A stretch of 64,000 bases of DNA from Vibrio sp. RE88 (GTDB lineage Bacteria > Pseudomonadota > Gammaproteobacteria > Enterobacterales > Vibrionaceae), in NCBI RefSeq assembly GCF_013113835.1, contig NZ_VTYQ01000012.1, forward strand, positions 1 through 64,000, in the 5' to 3' direction. The position numbers and the translations under genes were made by a program. Position 1 is the first letter of the stretch, and every line of letters begins with the position of its first letter. This document shows, in pieces, positions 58,628-64,000 of the stretch. The notes below the pieces were generated by a model. It saw nothing but the letters and a program-made list of their open reading frames with translations, was not told the DNA's origin and did not search any database.

Positions 58628-59548
58628 TTAAGCAGTTTCTGCCGTTTTGAAACTCTGAATCTGCGCTCGGTATGCATCCAGACGGTTTGGTGTCATTAAG
58701 TTGCGGGCATCATCGAGCACATTCGCGCCTAAATCATCGGCAATCTGCTGAGCTGTTTTTAGCATCAACTTAAAGTTCTGCTCTGGATCACCGTAGCAAG
58801 GTAACGTCATGAAGAATGAGATACCTTTAGTTGTGAACTCCGCTGGATCTGTATGCTCAAGCGTACCGGGTTGCATCATATTGGCAACGCTAAACAACAC
58901 CTTGCCTGTCCCGGAGAGGTCTGAGTGACGATGGAAGATGTCCATTTCGCCGTAAAGCAGGCCATTTTGCTGCATGCTATCAAACAACTTAGTTCCAACA
59001 AACGGCTCGCTTCCCGCGCAATGAACGTTAAGCACAATCACTTGCATTTCCGGCTCAGCGGCGGCAACTTCAGGTTCTACAGGTTCGTTGACTTCTGGCA
59101 AAGGCTCAGCGTCATCCGAGGCTACCACTGGCTCCACACTCGCTTCAATATCATCCAACGCTTTGGTAGAAATTGATGGCACGTCTAGATCAGGCTCTTC
59201 GATCACCTTTTTCTCAACTTTATCAGAAGGCAACTCAGGCTGAGATTGAGGCTCAAGAGCAACGTCTGGCTCAACATAACCATCGATCAGTGGATCGGCT
59301 GTGAGTTTCTCTTCAGCGAAATCGGGTTCTTTGCGCTCTTTACGAATGATTTCAAAATCGTCTTCGGGTGCAAATGCGCGCTCTGGCATCGCCTCAGGAT
59401 CATCCTCTTTATCGGCATCCAATTTACGAAGAGGCTTACTGCCAAATTTGGCCTTTCCTTCTTTTTTGCTTGTCCATAAACCGTGGAACAATAGCGCTGC
59501 TATTGCTAAAGCTCCGACAATTATGAGTACAAATCGCAATTCCTGCAT
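58628..59548 (-). CDS. zipA: Cell division protein ZipA
   Basis: This encodes 306 residues. An N-terminal membrane anchor (about 6-26, VLIIVGALAIAALLFHGLW) is followed by a charged, Pro/Glu-rich linker (about 40-165), and then the FtsZ-binding domain (about 168-300, VIVLNVHCAGSEPFVGTKLF, LPCYGDPEQNFKLMLKTAQQ). ZipA tethers FtsZ to the membrane. It lies upstream of ligA in the same orientation and divergent from cysZ. Confidence 0.95.
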   Translation of the reverse strand: MQELRFVLIIVGALAIAALLFHGLWTSKKEGKAKFGSKPLRKLDADKEDDPEAMPERAFAPEDDFEIIRKERKEPDFAEEKLTADPLIDGYVEPDVALEPQSQPELPSDKVEKKVIEEPDLDVPSISTKALDDIEASVEPVVASDDAEPLPEVNEPVEPEVAAAEPEMQVIVLNVHCAGSEPFVGTKLFDSMQQNGLLYGEMDIFHRHSDLSGTGKVLFSVANMMQPGTLEHTDPAEFTTKGISFFMTLPCYGDPEQNFKLMLKTAQQIADDLGANVLDDARNLMTPNRLDAYRAQIQSFKTAETA

Positions 59549-59756
59549 TTTTCGCTCTCAAATTACTCGATATACCTAGCCCGTAAACCAACTTATCGAA
59601 TTTGGTTAAACCTTTCTATAAGTAACTCTACCAAAACTCTCCCCTGTTTTAGAACAACTTAATGTGAGAAGTTCACGCAATGTTGTGATTTTGAACACGC
59701 TTTTTTCTTGTTAAGATAAAAAGCGTTCGATTTTACACCACCAACAGTCAGGGCTT

Positions 59757-60494
59757 ATGAATTCAAACATACAACAACGATCCGGTTTTGGTTACTTCTT
59801 CTACGGACTTGAACTCGCAGTCAAGCCCGGTATCCGTCAATTTGTTCTGCTTCCTTTATTAGCAAATGTCTTGCTTGTGGGTGGTGCGCTGTTTTATCTG
59901 TTTTCTAACTTAGATATTTGGATAGATCAGTTAATGGGGCAACTACCCGGATTTCTTTCTTGGTTGAGTTACATATTGTGGCCTTTGCTGGTACTCACCA
60001 TACTTGCCACCTTCTCCTACTTCTTTAGTACGCTGGCTAATTTCGTTGCCGCACCATTTAACGGTTTATTGGCCGAAAAAGTCGAAGAACACCTGACAGG
60101 CAAAACCGTCAACGACGATGGGATGTTAGCCGTAGTCAAAGATACTCCGCGTATTCTTGCTCGCGAATGGAAAAAGCTACTTTATGTTTTGCCAAAAGCC
60201 ATCGGCCTGTTCATTTTGCTTCTGATTCCCGCTTTGGGTCAGACGCTTGGACCAATTCTATGGTTTGGGTTTACGGCTTGGATGCTGGCCGTCCAGTACT
60301 GCGATTACCCATTTGACAATCACAAAGTGCCTTTTAACGAAATGCGTAACAGTTTGAAACAAAAACAAGGTAAGGCATACAGCTTTGGGGCTTTGGTGGC
60401 TATCTTTACCACCATCCCGATCTTAAACCTTATCGTGATGCCCGTTGCAGTCTGTGGTGCGACAGCAATTTGGGTCGCAGAGTTCAAGCGTTGA
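59757..60494 (+). CDS. cysZ: Sulfate transporter CysZ
   Basis: This encodes 245 residues with four to six membrane segments (about 28-48, 60-98, 143-170, 205-235). The N-terminal GFGYFFYGLELAVKPGIRQF and the FVAAPFNGLLAEKVEEHLTG block are typical of CysZ. CysZ imports sulfate for cysteine synthesis, and cysK follows in the same orientation. It is divergent from zipA, the common gammaproteobacterial order. Confidence 0.95.
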   Translation: MNSNIQQRSGFGYFFYGLELAVKPGIRQFVLLPLLANVLLVGGALFYLFSNLDIWIDQLMGQLPGFLSWLSYILWPLLVLTILATFSYFFSTLANFVAAPFNGLLAEKVEEHLTGKTVNDDGMLAVVKDTPRILAREWKKLLYVLPKAIGLFILLLIPALGQTLGPILWFGFTAWMLAVQYCDYPFDNHKVPFNEMRNSLKQKQGKAYSFGALVAIFTTIPILNLIVMPVAVCGATAIWVAEFKR

Positions 60495-60692
60495 TCAACA
60501 AATAGTGCATGTTAGGTGAATAACATGCACTTCATCCCATTCTAATAAGTTATAACTTTTTAATCCTTCTCTAGAATTTTTAGCTAGCCTACTCTTCTAT
60601 CCACGCACTCTATAATGAGCACACAGATTACCAGCTTGTCGCTCTCAGCTTTCTAAAGACCGATAAGCTTTTAACAGATGAAGGATCACGAC

Positions 60693-61661
60693 ATGAGCAA
60701 AATCTACGAAGATAACTCTCTTACCATCGGTAACACGCCATTGGTACGCCTGAACAAAGTCAGTAAAGGTAAAGTACTGGCGAAAATTGAAGCTCGTAAC
60801 CCTAGCTTCAGTGTGAAGTGCCGTATCGGTGCCAACATGATTTGGGAAGCAGAAAAAGCTGGTACGTTGAAGCCAGGCGTAGAGCTTGTTGAACCAACCA
60901 GTGGTAACACAGGTATTGCTCTTGCTTTCGTTGCAGCGGCTCGTGGCTACAAACTCACATTGACGATGCCTGAGTCTATGAGTCTTGAACGTCGTAAACT
61001 GCTGAAAGCGCTAGGTGCCAACCTTGAGCTGACAGAAGCAGCAAAAGGCATGAAGGGCGCGATCGCTAAAGCAGAAGAAATTGTTGCGGCTAACCCAGAC
61101 AAATATCTACTTCTTCAGCAATTCAACAACCCTGCAAACCCTCAGATTCACGAAAAAACCACAGGTCCTGAGATCTGGGAAGCGACTGATGGCGAAGTTG
61201 ACGTATTCGTTGCAGGTGTAGGTACAGGCGGTACTATCACAGGTACAAGCCGATACATTAAAGGCGAGAAAGGTAAGAACATTGTTTCTGTAGCTGTTGA
61301 GCCAGCAGAATCACCGGTCATTGCACAGGCACTTGCAGGCGAAGAAATCCAACCTGCACCACACAAAATTCAAGGTATCGGCGCTGGTTTCATCCCTGGT
61401 AACCTAGATTTAGAGCTTTTGGACCGTGTAGAGTCAGTCACTTCTGAAGAAGCTATCGAAATGGCACGCCGACTAATGGAAGAGGAAGGCATTCTGGCTG
61501 GTATCTCTTCTGGCGCAGCCGTTGTTGCCGCAAACCGATTGGCAGAACTACCTGAATTTGAAGGAAAAACTATCGTAACCGTACTTCCTAGCTCAGGTGA
61601 GCGCTACTTGAGTACAGCACTGTTTGCGGGCATCTTTACAGAGAAAGAGAACCAACAGTAA
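60693..61661 (+). CDS. cysK: Cysteine synthase A
   Basis: This encodes 322 residues from the ATG at 60693, with AAGGA upstream; an ATG five codons earlier has no RBS. CysK makes cysteine from O-acetylserine and sulfide. The PLP lysine is in NPSFSVKCRIGANMIWEAEK (Lys about 42), with PTSGNTGIALAF and the VGTGGTITGTSRYI phosphate-binding loop. It follows cysZ and is followed by a terminator and ptsH. Confidence 0.97.
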   Translation: MSKIYEDNSLTIGNTPLVRLNKVSKGKVLAKIEARNPSFSVKCRIGANMIWEAEKAGTLKPGVELVEPTSGNTGIALAFVAAARGYKLTLTMPESMSLERRKLLKALGANLELTEAAKGMKGAIAKAEEIVAANPDKYLLLQQFNNPANPQIHEKTTGPEIWEATDGEVDVFVAGVGTGGTITGTSRYIKGEKGKNIVSVAVEPAESPVIAQALAGEEIQPAPHKIQGIGAGFIPGNLDLELLDRVESVTSEEAIEMARRLMEEEGILAGISSGAAVVAANRLAELPEFEGKTIVTVLPSSGERYLSTALFAGIFTEKENQQ

Positions 61662-61687
61662 TTCGTAGCCAAATCAATTTTTCGTCT

Positions 61688-61714
61688 AAAAAAGCCCCTT
61701 TATGGGGCTTTTTT
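61688..61714. terminator. Terminator of cysK
   Basis: AAGCCCC and GGGGCTT form the stem flanked by A6 and T6 runs. Confidence 0.88.
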
Positions 61715-61960
61715 GTTGATCCCTGCCTCACCTTTGGTAATATCAGGGCAGTTTTATTTTTAGCTTCAAAATAAAAGCTAAATAAGAATTTCTCCCAGTG
61801 ATGAGATCCAGCACAGATTGGAATCATGACTGGAAAATTTGCAATCAGTATCAACTATGACACTAAATGAATATTGTGTATTTGGCACAAGGTGACGTTC
61901 AGGGTTAAGCTGAATCTGATTTAGAAACTATCAAAATATAAATCAATTGGGGTATATAAC
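61715..61960. other. ptsH upstream region
   Basis: No gene is visible. The region should hold the pts promoter and leader. A TGTG-N7-CACA sequence near 61875 resembles half of a CRP site, but the spacing is one base short of the consensus, so I do not call it. Confidence 0.4.
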
Positions 61961-62218
61961 ATGTACGAGAAGCAAGTAGAAATCACTGCAGAAAACGGTC
62001 TTCACACTCGTCCAGCTGCACAGTTTGTTAAAGAAGCAAAAGGCTTTGACGCAGACATCACTGTGACTTCTAACGGTAAAAGCGCTAGCGCGAAAAGCCT
62101 GTTCAAACTTCAAACTCTTGGCCTAGTAAAAGGTACACAAGTTACTATCTCAGCTGAGGGCCCTCAAGCTCAACAAGCTGTTGACCACCTAGTTGCTCTA
62201 ATGGATCAACTACACTAA
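61961..62218 (+). CDS. ptsH: Phosphocarrier protein HPr
   Basis: This encodes 85 residues. HPr passes phosphate from enzyme I to sugar-specific enzymes II. The active His15 is in ITAENGLHTRPAAQFVKEA, and SNGKSASAKSLFKLQTLGL carries the conserved Ser46. The length is exactly that of E. coli HPr. It is followed by ptsI, with a long hairpin in the gap. Confidence 0.98.
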   Translation: MYEKQVEITAENGLHTRPAAQFVKEAKGFDADITVTSNGKSASAKSLFKLQTLGLVKGTQVTISAEGPQAQQAVDHLVALMDQLH

Positions 62219-62226
62219 TCCGGTCT

Positions 62227-62277
62227 CCTATTTTCAAAGCCATTTTGTGAAAGCAAAATGGCTTTGTTGGAAATAGG
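62227..62277 (+). other. Long intercistronic hairpin between ptsH and ptsI
   Basis: CAAAGCCATTTTG, TGAAAG and CAAAATGGCTTTG form a perfect 13-bp stem (62235-62266). Flanking CCTATTT and AAATAGG (62227-62233, 62271-62277) extend it with a small internal loop to about 20 bp. No strong T-run follows. It may stabilise ptsH mRNA or set the ptsH:ptsI ratio. Confidence 0.75.
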
Positions 62278-62355
62278 CCAAGATATAAGCTACACATTAT
62301 CGTTAGCGCACCCATATTTTCTCCCGTTTAAAGTTGACCAATTTAAGGTAAGGCT

Positions 62356-64000
62356 ATGATTTCAGGCATCCTAGCATCTCCAGGTATTGCTATTGGTAAA
62401 GCACTACTCCTTCAAGAAGATGAAATTGTCCTAAACACTCACTCAATTACTGATGCTCAAGTAGACGCAGAAGTAGCTCGCTTTTTTGACGCACGTAACA
62501 AATCAGCAGCTCAGCTTGAAACGATCAAGCAGAAAGCCCTTGAAACATTCGGTGAAGAGAAAGAAGCGATCTTTGAAGGTCACATCATGCTTCTTGAAGA
62601 TGAAGAGCTAGAAGAAGAAATCCTAGCACTGATCAAAAACGACAAGATGCACGCCGATAACGCGATTCACACGGTTATCGAAGAACAAGCGACCGCGCTT
62701 GAATCTCTAGACGACGAATATCTAAAGGAACGTGCAACGGATATCCGTGATATCGGTACACGTTTTGTTAAAAATGCTCTTGGCATCAATATCGTTTCAC
62801 TTAGCGATATCAACGAAGAAGTAATTCTGGTCGCTTACGACCTCACACCATCAGAAACAGCGCAAATCAACCTAGACTATGTTCTTGGTTTTGCTTGTGA
62901 CATCGGCGGTCGTACTTCTCATACTTCAATCATGGCACGCTCGCTTGAGCTTCCGGCTATCGTTGGTACTAACGACATCACTAAGCAAGTTAAGAACGGC
63001 GACATGCTAATTCTTGATGCGATGAACAACAAAATCGTTATCAACCCATCAGACGCTGAACTAGAAGAAGCAAAAGCGGTGAAAGCTGCATTCCTTGCTG
63101 AAAAAGAAGAGCTAGCCAAGCTAAAAGATCTCCACGCAGAGACCACTGACGGTCACCGTGTAGAAGTGTGCGGTAACATTGGTACAGTTAAAGACTGTGA
63201 TGGCATCATCCGTAATGGCGGTGAAGGTGTTGGTCTGTACCGTACTGAATTCCTATTCATGGACCGTGATGCACTTCCTACTGAGGAAGAGCAGTACCAA
63301 GCGTACAAAGACGTTGCAGAGGCAATGAACGGTGAGTCGGTAATTATCCGCACTATGGATATCGGTGGTGATAAAGATCTTCCATACATGGATCTACCAC
63401 AAGAGATGAACCCATTCCTAGGCTGGCGCGCAGTTCGTATCAGCTTGGATCGTCGTGAAATCCTACGTGACCAGCTACGCGGCATCCTACGTGCTTCTGC
63501 ACACGGAAAACTGCGTATTATGTTCCCAATGATCATCTCTGTAGAAGAAATCCGTGAACTGAAGAAAGCGATCGAAGAGTACAAAGCAGAACTTCGTGCG
63601 GAAGGTCTAGCATTCGACGAAAACATCGAAATCGGTGTAATGGTGGAGACTCCAGCAGCCGCTGCTATCGCGCACCACCTAGCGAAAGAAGTCGCATTCT
63701 TCTCTATCGGTACTAACGATCTTACTCAGTACACGCTAGCAGTAGACCGTGGTAACGAGATGATCTCACACCTATACAACCCACTGTCTCCAGCTGTACT
63801 GACCGTAATCAAACAAGTGATTGATGCTTCTCACGCTGAAGGTAAGTGGACTGGTATGTGTGGTGAGCTTGCTGGCGATGAGCGTGCAACACTTCTACTT
63901 CTAGGTATGGGTCTGGATGAGTTCTCTATGAGCGGCATCTCTATTCCTAAAGTGAAGAAAGTGATTCGTAACTCGAACTTTGCAGAAGTAAAAGCAATGG
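62356..64000 (+). CDS. ptsI: PTS enzyme I (3' end beyond window)
   Basis: The first 548 codons are present. Enzyme I takes phosphate from phosphoenolpyruvate and gives it to HPr. The active histidine is in GGRTSHTSIMARSLELPAIV (about His189), and the PEP-binding segments EGVGLYRTEFLFMDRDALPT and TGMCGELAGDERATLLLLGM, with the catalytic cysteine, are intact. AAGG precedes the ATG. It is expected to continue for about 26 further codons and is usually followed by crr. Confidence 0.97.
   Translation, partial: MISGILASPGIAIGKALLLQEDEIVLNTHSITDAQVDAEVARFFDARNKSAAQLETIKQKALETFGEEKEAIFEGHIMLLEDEELEEEILALIKNDKMHADNAIHTVIEEQATALESLDDEYLKERATDIRDIGTRFVKNALGINIVSLSDINEEVILVAYDLTPSETAQINLDYVLGFACDIGGRTSHTSIMARSLELPAIVGTNDITKQVKNGDMLILDAMNNKIVINPSDAELEEAKAVKAAFLAEKEELAKLKDLHAETTDGHRVEVCGNIGTVKDCDGIIRNGGEGVGLYRTEFLFMDRDALPTEEEQYQAYKDVAEAMNGESVIIRTMDIGGDKDLPYMDLPQEMNPFLGWRAVRISLDRREILRDQLRGILRASAHGKLRIMFPMIISVEEIRELKKAIEEYKAELRAEGLAFDENIEIGVMVETPAAAAIAHHLAKEVAFFSIGTNDLTQYTLAVDRGNEMISHLYNPLSPAVLTVIKQVIDASHAEGKWTGMCGELAGDERATLLLLGMGLDEFSMSGISIPKVKKVIRNSNFAEVKAM

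Noticed and set aside
61870..61890. Possible CRP site upstream of ptsH (TGTG...CACA)
   Set aside because: The half-sites are seven bases apart; the CRP consensus needs eight between TGTG and CACA.
62919..63626. Minus-strand frames within ptsI
   Set aside because: They lie antisense to an unmistakable enzyme I reading frame and have serine-rich shadow composition.

Overview
The window is chromosomal DNA from a gammaproteobacterium of the genus Vibrio or a close relative. The evidence is a polar-flagellum cluster that includes the Vibrio-type genes flgO, flgP and flgT, a toxRS operon divergent from htpG, and the downstream order ybbN/qmcA/ybbJ, ligA, zipA, cysZ, cysK, ptsH, ptsI, which I recall as a conserved Vibrio arrangement. 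The species cannot be named from the sequence alone. There is no insertion sequence, CRISPR array or obvious prophage.

Layout: (1) 1-200, a 5'-truncated tRNA-Met and a tRNA-Leu. (2) 371-20459, flagellar and chemotaxis genes. On the minus strand lie two flagellins, flgL, flgK, flgJIHGFEDCB, cheR and cheV; flgA, flgM, flgN and flgT are on the plus strand and flgOP on the minus strand. By eye I find sigma-54 type -24/-12 promoters ahead of flaA, flgK, flgF, flgB and flgT, and sigma-28 type promoters ahead of the second flagellin and flgM, which fits the known Vibrio flagellar hierarchy. (3) 20512-22450, a tRNA-Arg, a probable structured small RNA on the minus strand, and an AT-rich two-gene unit (XRE regulator plus VUT-family membrane protein). 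(4) 22480-31000, accessory genes (methyltransferase, GNAT, lipid A phosphoethanolamine transferase, glycine-zipper lipoprotein, AP2-like protein), two tandem OmpA paralogues and gltX.

(5) 31018-39095, a porin with a YccT/DUF2057 neighbour, a CueR-type promoter driving copA and a DUF411 copper protein, then a small outer-membrane barrel followed by a ToxR/CadC-like membrane regulator. (6) 39151-44752, hemH, adk, htpG (with a sigma-32 promoter) and toxRS. (7) 44802-48731, a TSUP transporter, an Rdx protein, yfcE, and a tightly overlapping four-gene operon of two DUF1538 membrane proteins, a PII-like protein and a double-CBS protein. (8) 48963-53947, yfcH, a ybbO-like SDR, a possible micropeptide gene, cnoX, qmcA, ybbJ and a small secreted protein. 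(9) 53977-55966, a second porin next to a lipoprotein whose C-terminus carries the YccT-type motif twice. (10) 56462-64000, ligA, zipA, cysZ, cysK, ptsH and the start of ptsI.

The most promising leads are the DUF1538/PII-like/CBS operon, the 7-bp tandem repeat abutting the flgK sigma-54 promoter, the unannotated small RNA near 20.7-20.95 kb, the repeated porin plus YccT-motif module, and the XRE-VUT gene pair.
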